Of a DNA stretch of 64,000 nt, positions 1 to 11,435 are shown in pieces. Source of the DNA: Pseudomonas sp. LS1212. GTDB taxonomy: Bacteria; Pseudomonadota; Gammaproteobacteria; Pseudomonadales; Pseudomonadaceae. The stretch is from the NCBI RefSeq assembly GCF_024741815.1, contig NZ_CP102951.1:3672001-3736000 (forward strand), in the 5' to 3' direction. A model generated the notes under the pieces. It had not been told where the DNA came from and searched no databases. It saw only the letters and a program-made list of their open reading frames with translations. Each line of letters begins with the position of its first letter. Within the stretch, counting starts at the first letter, position 1. A program made the position numbers and the translations under genes.

Positions 1-3000
1 TTCCGATTCAGCAGTGTCTCCACGGCCTCTTCAGTGATGTTTTGAGTAAACGAATGCTTAACGAGAAGTTCATCCGCAAGTTTCGTGAGGTTGCTTTTTT
101 CGCTACTCAGGCTAGAAAGTAACCTTTCGCGATCAACCGTGCTCAGCAATTGATCCTCCTGTATCTGTTTATGTCGAAAGGCACACTCACCCGCCAAGTC
201 ATTTGCTCTTTTTTGGGCCGCTTTCCCCTCAATTCCGGACTTAAGGGTTTGTAAGCCTGTCTTTCTGTCAGCCAGTTTGGCAATGAAACTATCCGTCTCC
301 GTTGCGAGCTTCGCAGTCTCTTTTTTGGGTGATGCACCAGGGAACCGATCCGGTACCTTTTGCCATAGTTTCTGGTCGGCGCCTGCGGAAATCACCTCGA
401 ACCTTTCTGAGAGAGAGTCCAGGGCCTTGCTCACGCCCGAGAGATCAGCGGCTTCTATGGAGGTTCTATTGGCGAAACTTCCGATCCCGCCGTCAACCGT
501 TCGCATCAATCCTGTGAACTCGGAATCGCCTCCCAGACGTCTGTTCATCGCCGTCTGAAATTTTCGGAATTCCTTTTGAACGCCTTGATACGCACTCGCC
601 AGATTAGCAGCGCTGCCTGGGCTACCCAACTCGCCCAGTGTGTTCAAGCTACTCTTATAGTTCTTGATCGCCGCATCGACTGCGTCCTTGAATGCCTCCT
701 CCCCTGCTCCCAAAGCGGTGAACGCACTGTCTGCTTGTGCAAAGCCACCCTGCCCTTCGCTCACAGCTTTTTTCGCTTGCTCAATCTTTTTCTTCAACGC
801 CGCGGGTTTCAGCCCTCTCGACCCAGCCGGCACCGAAGGCACCCTGGCAGCAGCATCAACAACCTCATCGACCGCTTGCCGGGCGATTGCCGCTTGTCGA
901 CCCCGCCCCCCGCCGCCCCATATATCCCGAAGCATGCTCAGCACAGGGCCGCCACCTTGCAGCCCGCCATCAACTAGACGGCCGCTGAACTGGCCATGAG
1001 TCACCCATCGACCGTCATCGCCCAATCGAATCGGCTGCCGATAGAAATGGCTCGGCGTTTTAGCGAGCCGCCAGGTGCGATAGGACGCGTCCCACTCCAC
1101 CTCGTAAGTCAAACCGTCGCGCTGGATGTAGTGTTTGCTCCCGACCGAGTAGGTGCCCTTGGCCTGCCCTGCGTCAATGCGCGTTTTGCCATACAGGGCC
1201 ATTTTACTTTGACGTCCCTCGAAAGCGTCATAAGCATAGTGACGGACTCGGCCCGAACTGCTGGCAGCCTTGGGCGTTAGCGCCACGCTGCCATCATGCC
1301 CAAGCTTGAACGTTATCTGCCGCTGCCGGGCAATGCCTTGCAGCCTTTTGACCTTGGTGAACCGACCGGCCCCTACCACCCCCGGCGCGACATCAAGGAC
1401 GACATCGACCAGGGACATCATCGCCGACGCCAAGTGGTCTATGCCTTCATTGACCCGGCCCTGGAGGAACGCATTCACCGCCCCGTTGGCAGCGATCCAA
1501 AAGTCATAGACCGAAATGACTGAGCCTAGAATCGGCATGAAGCCCAAGGTCATTTTCAAATAACCATATATTGCCTGGTGCTCCAGCGCCGCCTCCTCGA
1601 GATACAACTCTCGGTTCGAGCGTGAAGAGGCGCGATGCGCGGTAACAAGCCGGCCCATTTCCAGATTGCACAAATGCGTTGGCAGGCTGGTAGACATCGG
1701 CCAAGGGGAACTGGCTCCGACAAAGCTTCGAAACCCGCTGCGCAATGCCCGTCGAACCTTGGCGGCATGCGCGTCTGCGTTGCCGTCATCCGCATGTGCC
1801 GCCAGATAGTTCAGCATCACAGCGTCCAGGGTCATATCGGCAAGCGCCATTTGCGCTTGCTCCAAACTGCTGTATTCCCTGAATGCATTACCTCTGGGAG
1901 TACCCGGCAAATACAGTATGGTAGCGTCGGTTTGCTGGTTAACCAGGAACAACAAACCTGACAATGCGACCTCTGAAGTGCCACCCAGAGCATCTCGCCC
2001 CGGGAAGAGCGTTGCAGTCTGAATATTGATATCCAACCCTTGGCTCAAGAGTTGGGCAGGGGTCGATCCATCAGCCAATTGCTCAAGAAGCCGATACGTT
2101 GACGTCGACATCCCTCGTCCCTTGACCAACAGCAGTTCGACCTTCAACAGCAACTGCCAGGGCAGCTCCAACCTTTCGCGATGCAGTTCGCGCACGAAGG
2201 CACTGCCAACCGGAAGGCGATACGCCGAAGTGATGCGTTTTTCATACTCGCCAGCCGCATCGAGCGACTTCACCAGCTGCTTGACATAATGCTGGCTGAG
2301 TTTGCCTCCTAGACTGGCATTGCTTGCTATTGGCGAGTTGATGATGACCTCCATGAAGCTCAAACGTCGCTTCATCGCATCATCAATATTTGCCAGGGCC
2401 AAATCCGAGAGTGTCATTTGTACCCAGTCATCGCTGGGCAAATATTCAATTTTTCCAGAAGGGCGCTCGCCAACGGCCGTCGGAATATCGGGGCCCAACA
2501 CCGTCTCTTCTCTTACGGACTCCGGAAGATCCAGAATCACCTGGAACGGCCAAATCATGCCGATGTCTGACTCCAGGCGTTGACGAATAAGGCCATCGAC
2601 AAAAGTCTCTCGATCAGGCAGTTCCTGCCTTAATAATTCACGTGCCCCAATGAAAGCTGTGCGATACGCCGCCAAGTTGTTTTGCACGGCGGTGCGATCC
2701 GCTTCCGGCAATTGATCGAAGCGTTGTTTGATCTGCTCGGCAGCCGGTACCGTGCGCAGTTGCTCAGCCACGCGTTCAAGAGCGACCTCTCGTGCTTCGT
2801 TGACCGGGATTGCGAGCTTGGTGAATGTTTGCGACTCAAGAAAACCCTGCGACTCTGCAGTGCTGGCCGTATCAGGATACGACGCAGTACCGGCGCTGAT
2901 CGCCCGTGCATGACGGGGGAAGTGGGTAAGCTGATCTTTCAGGCTTTGGATAAAAGGCTTACCCGTCACTTTGACGAGACTGAGCGCAACGTCCAGCCCT

Positions 3001-4463
3001 TCGTCCAAACACTTGTTCAGATAATCATCAATAGCCTGAGCCTGATCGAAAGGAACATTGTCCCGAAAAACCGACTCTGTTCTTGCCAGCAAGGTGTCGA
3101 CAAGCGCCTCTTTCAATGCCCCAACGTTCGCAAAGGCCAGTAAGCCACCCTGCAGGCCTGGCATGTAGAGCAACGCACTGGTCTGTTCGTCAGGTCCACC
3201 GTCGCCATTTTCGTCGACCAGAATCAACGCCCCGGCGATTTTCCAATCGTGCACCGTCAGGTCGAATACCTGGGTCTGGCGGCCGGCATATCCGTCAGCG
3301 TCGGACGAAAACACCACCTCCTCGACCATTGCCTGTTGCGCCAGGGTCAGAATGCCGAGCTTGTGCTGCAGCCTGGCTTCATCCACCACGCCCTGCGCAC
3401 GGTCGTTGCAGCAGGTCAAAAATGCAGCGTCACCTTGCGCTACCCAGCCCAAGGCGTTGCTCGCGCTGAGCAAGGCTTTCAAGCGCCCGCTGGCCTCATT
3501 ACGATGGTGCGTTGCGTCGAGGCTGTCCTGCATCAACAGCCCCAACCTGAACTGTGCGGCGTCGCTCCGAGGCGACTCACCCAGGTAGGTCAGGATGGCT
3601 TCCTCCTGACGCTCTACCGCTGCCTCGCGGTAAGCCAGCGCAAGCGCCTCATCGAGGCTGCCGAAGTTAATCAACGCGCGATCGCTATGGCCTTCCCGAG
3701 CCATTCGCTCTTGGATTTGATTGCGGTCGGCGGTGGAGAGGTCCCTGGCAAGCAAGCTTGAAAGATACTCGGGGTGCTTATCCCATCGCCGCTGCGCTGA
3801 CTCGAAGACAACTTCGAATGGATTGCGCAGTAGTTCTGAGAACACGATCTCTTGAGCCTGTTCAAGCTGCTCCACCGTATACATTCCCTCCCACAGACTA
3901 ACTCTGTTATCGAGCAGGAACGCCTCTAGGTTAGAACGATTCGAAAACCATACAGCCCCCCTGTCCCAGCCTAGCGTGAAGAGCAGGTACGCACCCCCGC
4001 GAGACACGACAATACTACCCGGCAAGGTGTCTGAGTCCTCATCAGGTACATCCACATAAACGTAGTGATATTTCGTGCCCAGTGCCGGCAACCAACTCGG
4101 TGTGATTTCAGCGGGGCCGTCGCGCCGGGCCTTCTCGATCAGTTCCCGACCCCACCGCCATCCCTGACGCGGCAATCTGAGCAACCCATATTCGATGTCC
4201 AGCCGGGCTTCAAGGTAATCATATAGGGTATCGGCTACATACTGACGGTGGCTGACCCTCGTGCCACGCGCACGAGCGTTCCAGAATTCATCCGCCGTGC
4301 CTGTCTCTTTCGAAGCCGCGCCGAGCAACCGCTGCAGGCGCTGATGTGTTGTTTCAAATTGGTGCCATGCCCGAAACAGACCATTGCCCGATCCTTCGCG
4401 GCTCTCAAGCCACAATGGATCGACTTTCATGGTGGACGGGGCAGTGCTGAGTTTGTCTGTCAT
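1..4463 (-). CDS. Large dermonecrotic-toxin-like (DUF6543-type) protein, partial, C-terminus beyond left edge
   Basis: One uninterrupted minus-strand frame runs from an ATG at 4463 (MTDKLSTAPSTMKVDPLWLE) to the window edge, giving at least 1487 residues and no stop. The N-terminal several hundred residues (for example PSWLPALGTKYHYVYVDVPD, then WEGMYTVEQLEQAQEIVFSE) resemble the dermonecrotic-toxin/DUF6543 modules common in Pseudomonas proteins of 1500 or more residues. Around residues 970-1010 there is a hydrophobic helical stretch (GYLKMTLGFMPILGSVISVY) of the kind expected in TcdA/TcdB-like translocation regions. Around residues 1115-1145 a YEVEWDASYRTWRL motif matches the short beta-modules that recur in this family. 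The visible C-terminal part is rich in Lys/Glu/Ala helices. No signal peptide is seen. The family assignment is from remembered motifs; the effector activity, if any, would lie beyond the window. Confidence 0.65.
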   Translation of the reverse strand, partial: MTDKLSTAPSTMKVDPLWLESREGSGNGLFRAWHQFETTHQRLQRLLGAASKETGTADEFWNARARGTRVSHRQYVADTLYDYLEARLDIEYGLLRLPRQGWRWGRELIEKARRDGPAEITPSWLPALGTKYHYVYVDVPDEDSDTLPGSIVVSRGGAYLLFTLGWDRGAVWFSNRSNLEAFLLDNRVSLWEGMYTVEQLEQAQEIVFSELLRNPFEVVFESAQRRWDKHPEYLSSLLARDLSTADRNQIQERMAREGHSDRALINFGSLDEALALAYREAAVERQEEAILTYLGESPRSDAAQFRLGLLMQDSLDATHHRNEASGRLKALLSASNALGWVAQGDAAFLTCCNDRAQGVVDEARLQHKLGILTLAQQAMVEEVVFSSDADGYAGRQTQVFDLTVHDWKIAGALILVDENGDGGPDEQTSALLYMPGLQGGLLAFANVGALKEALVDTLLARTESVFRDNVPFDQAQAIDDYLNKCLDEGLDVALSLVKVTGKPFIQSLKDQLTHFPRHARAISAGTASYPDTASTAESQGFLESQTFTKLAIPVNEAREVALERVAEQLRTVPAAEQIKQRFDQLPEADRTAVQNNLAAYRTAFIGARELLRQELPDRETFVDGLIRQRLESDIGMIWPFQVILDLPESVREETVLGPDIPTAVGERPSGKIEYLPSDDWVQMTLSDLALANIDDAMKRRLSFMEVIINSPIASNASLGGKLSQHYVKQLVKSLDAAGEYEKRITSAYRLPVGSAFVRELHRERLELPWQLLLKVELLLVKGRGMSTSTYRLLEQLADGSTPAQLLSQGLDINIQTATLFPGRDALGGTSEVALSGLLFLVNQQTDATILYLPGTPRGNAFREYSSLEQAQMALADMTLDAVMLNYLAAHADDGNADAHAAKVRRALRSGFRSFVGASSPWPMSTSLPTHLCNLEMGRLVTAHRASSRSNRELYLEEAALEHQAIYGYLKMTLGFMPILGSVISVYDFWIAANGAVNAFLQGRVNEGIDHLASAMMSLVDVVLDVAPGVVGAGRFTKVKRLQGIARQRQITFKLGHDGSVALTPKAASSSGRVRHYAYDAFEGRQSKMALYGKTRIDAGQAKGTYSVGSKHYIQRDGLTYEVEWDASYRTWRLAKTPSHFYRQPIRLGDDGRWVTHGQFSGRLVDGGLQGGGPVLSMLRDIWGGGGRGRQAAIARQAVDEVVDAAARVPSVPAGSRGLKPAALKKKIEQAKKAVSEGQGGFAQADSAFTALGAGEEAFKDAVDAAIKNYKSSLNTLGELGSPGSAANLASAYQGVQKEFRKFQTAMNRRLGGDSEFTGLMRTVDGGIGSFANRTSIEAADLSGVSKALDSLSERFEVISAGADQKLWQKVPDRFPGASPKKETAKLATETDSFIAKLADRKTGLQTLKSGIEGKAAQKRANDLAGECAFRHKQIQEDQLLSTVDRERLLSSLSSEKSNLTKLADELLVKHSFTQNITEEAVETLLNR

Positions 4464-4611
4464 TGGGCTTCTCTTCCTTGAATCGCTCAAAAAACGTGCG
4501 CACATTTGCGCTCATGCCGACTCGGCATTTGCCGAGAAGGGATAAGTATCCTCAGACAGCCCGGCGCTGAGCACTTGGAAATACTTTCAGCATGACAGGT
4601 GCAGATGCACC

Positions 4612-4627
4612 TTGACGTAAACGTCAA
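4612..4627. promoter_or_regulatory. LiuR-type operator upstream of liuR
   Basis: TTGACGTAAACGTCAA is a near-perfect palindrome 43 bases before liuR. It shares the ACGT..ACGT core with the two palindromes in front of the ligase and liuA. MerR-family regulators usually bind such sites in the promoter spacer, so autoregulation is likely. Confidence 0.7.
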
Positions 4628-4669
4628 CCAGCAATTAGCTTAACGTCATGCCTTAACCCGAGCCCCACC

Positions 4670-5080
4670 ATGAGCACCCAGACCTACAGCATTTCCGACC
4701 TGTCCCGCGAGCTGGACATCACCACCCGGGCCATCCGTTTTTATGAAGAACAAGGCCTGCTCAGCCCCGAGCGGCGTGGCCTGGAGCGGATCTATTCGGC
4801 GCGTGACAAGGTCAGCCTGAAGCTGATTCTGCGCGGCAAGCGCATCGGTTTTTCCCTGGCCGAGTGCCGCGAGCTGATCGAGCTCTATGACCCCAGCAGC
4901 GGCAACGGCAAGCAGCTCAACAGCATGCTGGTGAAGATCGCCGAGCGCCGGGCACAGCTGGAGCAGCAACTGCTGGACATCCAGCAGATGCAACTGGAGC
5001 TCGATACCGCCGAAGAACGCTGCGTGCAGGCATTGGCCGAAACCCTGAAAAATCAAAAAAATGGCCGCCAGGCCTCCTGA
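4670..5080 (+). CDS. liuR: MerR-family regulator of leucine/isovalerate catabolism, LiuR
   Basis: A 136-residue protein of normal length for the MerR subfamily that controls branched-chain amino acid degradation. The N-terminal winged helix-turn-helix (residues about 6-75) has the signature TRAIRFYEEQGLLSPERRG. A long dimerisation coiled coil follows (residues about 80-125, RRAQLEQQLLDIQQMQLELD). There is no metal-binding cysteine loop, which fits ligand-sensing LiuR-type members rather than metal sensors. It is transcribed with liuE, 15 bases downstream, and an ACGT-core palindrome lies in its promoter. Matching palindromes before liuA and the acyl-CoA ligase indicate that it controls all three units. 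The assignment rests on the family plus the complete liu gene set beside it. Confidence 0.9.
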   Translation: MSTQTYSISDLSRELDITTRAIRFYEEQGLLSPERRGLERIYSARDKVSLKLILRGKRIGFSLAECRELIELYDPSSGNGKQLNSMLVKIAERRAQLEQQLLDIQQMQLELDTAEERCVQALAETLKNQKNGRQAS

Positions 5081-5095
5081 ACAGGAATAACCCTC

Positions 5096-5995
5096 ATGTC
5101 ACTGCCAAACAAAGTGCGCCTGGTCGAAGTGGGCCCGCGCGATGGCCTGCAGAACGAAGCCCAGCCCATCAGCGTCGCGGACAAGGTCCGGCTGGTCGAT
5201 GATCTGACCGCCGCAGGCCTGAGTTATATCGAGGTCGGCAGTTTCGTCTCGCCCAAGTGGGTGCCGCAGATGGCCGGCTCGGCCGAGGTGTTTGCGCAGA
5301 TCCAGCGCAAGCCCGGTGTGACCTATGGCGCCCTGGCGCCGAACCTGCGTGGCTTCGAGGATGCGCTGGCGGCCGGGGTCAGGGAGATTGCGGTGTTTGC
5401 GGCGGCGTCCGAGTCGTTTTCCCAGCGCAACATCAACTGCTCGATCAGCGAAAGCCTGGAGCGCTTCGTGCCGATCATGGAGCAGGCCCGCGAACACGGG
5501 GTAAGCGTGCGCGGTTATGTTTCCTGCGTATTGGGCTGCCCTTATGAAGGCCAGGTCAAACCCGAGCAGGTCGCGGTGGTCGCCCGTGAACTGCACCTGA
5601 TGGGCTGCTACGAAGTGTCCCTGGGCGACACGATCGGCACCGGCACCCCGGGCGCGACGCGCAAGATGTTCGACGTGGTGGCCGCGCATGTGCCCCGCGC
5701 ACAACTGGCCGGGCACTTCCATGACACCTATGGCCAGGCCGTGGCCAACATTTACGCCAGCCTGCTGGAGGGCATCGCGGTGTTCGACAGCTCCATCGCC
5801 GGCCTCGGCGGTTGCCCCTATGCCAAGGGCGCCAGCGGCAATGTCTCGACTGAAGACGTGCTCTACATGCTCCAGGGCCTGGGCATCGAAACCGGTATCG
5901 ACATGGAGTTGCTGCTCGCGGCGGGCCAGCGGATCAGTGCCGTGCTGGGACGCCCCAGCGGCTCCCGAGTGGCTCGGGCACGCAGCGCACAATGA
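5096..5995 (+). CDS. liuE: Hydroxymethylglutaryl-CoA lyase, LiuE
   Basis: A 299-residue cytosolic TIM-barrel enzyme that cleaves 3-hydroxy-3-methylglutaryl-CoA to acetyl-CoA and acetoacetate, the last step of leucine breakdown. The N-terminal VEVGPRDGLQNE carries the catalytic Arg-Asp pair and a metal ligand. HFHDTYGQAVANIYASL supplies the His metal ligands, and the family active-site cysteine lies in GLGGCPYAKGASGN near residue 240. Length and motifs are complete. It sits directly behind liuR, apart from liuABCD, and is followed by a CrcY-like sRNA. Pseudomonas putida has the same lyase-sRNA neighbourhood (mvaB and crcY) as I remember it. Confidence 0.95.
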   Translation: MSLPNKVRLVEVGPRDGLQNEAQPISVADKVRLVDDLTAAGLSYIEVGSFVSPKWVPQMAGSAEVFAQIQRKPGVTYGALAPNLRGFEDALAAGVREIAVFAAASESFSQRNINCSISESLERFVPIMEQAREHGVSVRGYVSCVLGCPYEGQVKPEQVAVVARELHLMGCYEVSLGDTIGTGTPGATRKMFDVVAAHVPRAQLAGHFHDTYGQAVANIYASLLEGIAVFDSSIAGLGGCPYAKGASGNVSTEDVLYMLQGLGIETGIDMELLLAAGQRISAVLGRPSGSRVARARSAQ

Positions 5996-5999
5996 AAGT

Positions 6000-6061
6000 G
6001 GGGAGGTAACGCTGGCACAGTGTTACCTCCCCCTCACATTCCCCCGGAAAAGCGAGTAACA
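6000..6061. promoter_or_regulatory. GTAAC/GTTAC repeats upstream of the sRNA promoter, probable CbrB enhancer
   Basis: GGGGAGGTAAC (6000-6010) pairs with GTTACCTCCCC (6022-6032). TGTTAC (6021-6026) is also mirrored by GTAACA (6056-6061). CbrB is reported to use TGTTAC/GTAACA-type sites upstream of the crc sRNA genes. The block lies about 110-170 bases before the predicted sRNA start, a normal enhancer distance for sigma-54. The first hairpin could instead help end liuE transcription, although no T-run follows it. Confidence 0.5.
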
Positions 6062-6087
6062 CGGAAACAATTTTCCGGCTTTTTTTC
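6062..6087 (+). terminator. Rho-independent terminator after liuRE
   Basis: Stem CGGAAA/TTTCCG with a CAAT loop, followed by a run of seven T. It lies on the plus strand 67 bases after the liuE stop, so it should end the liuR-liuE transcript before the sRNA promoter. Confidence 0.65.
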
Positions 6088-6142
6088 GTAAGCTATTCTT
6101 TCTCATCTGCCAAACCATTGATTTTATTGGCTTTTACAAAGC

Positions 6143-6158
6143 TGGCACGCGGAATGCT
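6143..6158 (+). promoter_or_regulatory. Sigma-54 promoter of the CrcY-like sRNA
   Basis: TGGCACGCGGAATGCT has the -24 GG (6144-6145) and -12 GC (6156-6157) separated by exactly ten bases, as RpoN requires. The predicted start is about 6168-6170, immediately before the CA-rich RNA. The GTAAC repeats upstream would serve as the activator site. Confidence 0.8.
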
Positions 6159-6168
6159 ATATCTTTGG

Positions 6169-6535
6169 TACAACAACAATAAAAACTGCAAAAAACCCAA
6201 TAAAAATAAGACGTAACGACTCTGACATAACAAAAACAACACGACAGAGACGCAGCTAACAGATTTTTTTGGAGAGGATGTGCTTTCCAGGGGCTTGCCC
6301 CGCGACCGGACAGAGAACAATAAAACTACCCCAAGGTAGCTGCCGTATCGGTTGGATCAGCAATGATGAAGGTAGATCAGCGCTCAAAAAAATACGTTTG
6401 CTCTTGACCCCGGATGGGGGTCGCAAAAAAGCAAGAAGGGCCAAGGTCGACAAAAACAAGAACAGGCCAACCCTCAATAACAAAAAAAGAGCATGCAACA
6501 ATCCTAGAGGGGAGCTTCGGCTCCCCTCAGTGCTT
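6169..6535 (+). ncRNA. crcY: CrcY-like small RNA (CrcZ/CrcY/CrcX family), decoy for Hfq/Crc
   Basis: A non-coding stretch of about 367 nt between a sigma-54 promoter and a GC-rich hairpin. It contains exact AAYAAYAA catabolite-activity motifs at 6172-6179, 6316-6323 and 6476-6483. Looser A-rich copies occur near 6199, 6229, 6452 and 6496. RNAs of this family titrate Hfq/Crc and so relieve carbon catabolite repression when CbrAB is active. The RpoN promoter, the size (P. putida CrcY is about 368 nt as I recall), the motif number and the location behind the HMG-CoA lyase gene all agree. Which member (CrcY or CrcX) it is cannot be settled by eye. Confidence 0.82.
6507..6528. terminator. Hairpin ending the CrcY-like sRNA
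   Basis: Perfect nine-base-pair stem GAGGGGAGC/GCTCCCCTC closed by a TTCG tetraloop. The following T-run is weak (GTGCTTTC). It marks the likely 3' end of the sRNA. Confidence 0.6.
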
Positions 6536-6570
6536 TCTGGGATATGTACCCATCAGTCGCCAACCCCCTT

Positions 6571-6672
6571 GTGGGAGCTGGCCGGGCGGCGTTCCGCTTG
6601 CCAGCGATGCTGGCAATGCGGTCTCCCTGAATCACCGCAGCGATGCCATCGCTGGCAAGCCAGCTCCCACAG
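6571..6672. repeat. Inverted pair of Pseudomonas palindromic (REP-type) repeats, one arm interrupted
   Basis: The right arm (6647-6672) is the intact 26-base unit that begins CATCGCTGGCAAGCC and ends in CTCCCACAG. The left arm (6571-6609) is its complement, broken by a GC-rich insert of about 14 bases inside GTGGGAGCTGG..CTTGCCAGCGATG. The same unit recurs at 27843-27935. It lies just past the 3' end of the ligase gene. Confidence 0.75.
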
Positions 6673-6701
6673 AGTCCCCCCACCCCCGCACCGCATTGCT
6701 G

Positions 6702-8375
<1,674 letters not shown>

Positions 8376-8464
8376 GACGATCCCTTTTTTGTTTGTATTG
8401 GGAGCATGCTTGAACTGCCCGCCGCGAGGCCGGCGACCGAAAAATCGCCTTAACTCTGGCGTAA

Positions 8465-8482
8465 ATTAACGTTAACGTAAAG
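8465..8482. promoter_or_regulatory. LiuR-type operator before the acyl-CoA ligase
   Basis: ATTAACGTTAACGTAAAG contains the TTAACGTTAA palindrome and matches the core of the site before liuA. It lies about 90 bases upstream of the ligase start on the minus strand. Confidence 0.65.
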
Positions 8483-8552
8483 GTCAATAAACACCTTTTC
8501 CCGATCAACGATTCAAAACCAATATACAGCGTTGACAGTCCCCGGCATCAGG

Positions 8553-8568
8553 TTTACGTTAACGTAAA
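8553..8568. promoter_or_regulatory. LiuR-type operator before liuABCD
   Basis: TTTACGTTAACGTAAA is a perfect 16-base palindrome 67 bases before liuA. It is the best of the three LiuR-like sites in the window and is placed to control the liuABCD operon. Confidence 0.8.
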
Positions 8569-8634
8569 GGTTATAGCTGAATCAGCCGCGACTTTTCGCG
8601 CCCTTCCACAAGAATAAACAGCAAAGGTGCAAGC

Positions 8635-9798
8635 ATGAATTACCCATCCCTGAACTTCGCCCTGGGCGAAACCATCGACATGCTGCGTGACCAGGTCCAG
8701 GCCTTCGTCGCCGCCGAACTGACCCCGCGCGCCGCGCAGATCGATCACGACAACCTGTTCCCCGCCGACATGTGGCGCAAGTTCGGCGACATGGGCCTGC
8801 TGGGCATCACCGTGCCGGAAGAGTACGGCGGCGCGGGCCTCGGTTACCTGGCGCACGTGGTAGCAATGGAAGAAATCAGCCGCGGTTCGGCCTCGGTCGC
8901 CCTCTCCTACGGCGCCCACTCCAACCTTTGCGTCAACCAGATCAACCGCAACGGCAACCACGAGCAGAAATCCAAATACCTGCCCAAGCTGATCAGCGGC
9001 GAACATATCGGCGCCCTGGCCATGAGCGAGCCCAATGCCGGCTCCGACGTGGTCTCGATGAAGCTGCGCGCCGACAAGCGCGGCGACCACTATGTGCTCA
9101 ACGGCAGCAAGACCTGGATCACCAACGGCCCGGATGCCAACACCTATGTGATCTACGCCAAGACCGACCTGGAAAAGGGCCCGCACGGCATCACCGCCTT
9201 CATCGTCGAGCGCGACTGGAAAGGCTTCAGCCGCAGCAACAAGTTCGACAAGCTGGGCATGCGTGGCTCCAACACCTGCGAGCTGTTCTTCGATGACGTC
9301 GAAGTACCGGAAGAGAACGTGCTGGGTGTCGTCAACGGCGGCGTGAAGGTCCTGATGAGCGGCCTGGATTACGAGCGCGTGGTGCTCTCCGGCGGCCCGA
9401 CCGGGATCATGCAGGCCTGCATGGACGTGGTCGTGCCTTACATTCACGACCGCAAACAGTTCGGCCAGAGCATCGGCGAGTTCCAGCTGATCCAGGGCAA
9501 GGTCGCCGACATGTACACCCATCTCAACGCCGGCCGCGCCTACCTGTATGCGGTAGCCCAGGCTTGCGAGCGCGGCGAGGCCACCCGCAAGGACGCCGCC
9601 GGGGTAATCCTCTACACCGCGGAGAAAGCCACACAAATGGCTCTCGACGCGATCCAGATCCTCGGTGGCAATGGCTACATCAACGAGTTCCCGGCCGGCC
9701 GCCTGTTGCGCGACGCCAAGCTCTACGAGATCGGCGCCGGTACCAGCGAAATCCGCCGGATGCTGATCGGTCGCGAACTGTTCAACGAAACACGCTGA
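8635..9798 (+). CDS. liuA: Isovaleryl-CoA dehydrogenase, LiuA
   Basis: A 387-residue FAD-dependent acyl-CoA dehydrogenase that oxidises isovaleryl-CoA to 3-methylcrotonyl-CoA. Family signatures are ALAMSEPNAGSDV (residues about 132-144) and the C-terminal QILGGNGYINEFPAGR. The position equivalent to the catalytic base of isovaleryl-CoA dehydrogenases is Glu247 in LDYERVVLSGGP. Other acyl-CoA dehydrogenases carry the base near the C-terminus, so this residue supports the specific assignment. It is the first gene of liuABCD, with 26 bases to liuB and a perfect LiuR-like palindrome upstream. Electrons should pass to ETF. Confidence 0.95.
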   Translation: MNYPSLNFALGETIDMLRDQVQAFVAAELTPRAAQIDHDNLFPADMWRKFGDMGLLGITVPEEYGGAGLGYLAHVVAMEEISRGSASVALSYGAHSNLCVNQINRNGNHEQKSKYLPKLISGEHIGALAMSEPNAGSDVVSMKLRADKRGDHYVLNGSKTWITNGPDANTYVIYAKTDLEKGPHGITAFIVERDWKGFSRSNKFDKLGMRGSNTCELFFDDVEVPEENVLGVVNGGVKVLMSGLDYERVVLSGGPTGIMQACMDVVVPYIHDRKQFGQSIGEFQLIQGKVADMYTHLNAGRAYLYAVAQACERGEATRKDAAGVILYTAEKATQMALDAIQILGGNGYINEFPAGRLLRDAKLYEIGAGTSEIRRMLIGRELFNETR

Positions 9799-9824
9799 GC
9801 CACCCAGATAAGGAAGTGCGCCCC

Positions 9825-11432
<1,608 letters not shown>

Positions 11433-11435
11433 CCC

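Noticed and set aside
6000..6032. Simple terminator of liuE
   Set aside because: The 11-base stem has no T-run, and its GTAAC/GTTAC arms fit a CbrB enhancer. A proper terminator lies just beyond at 6062-6087.
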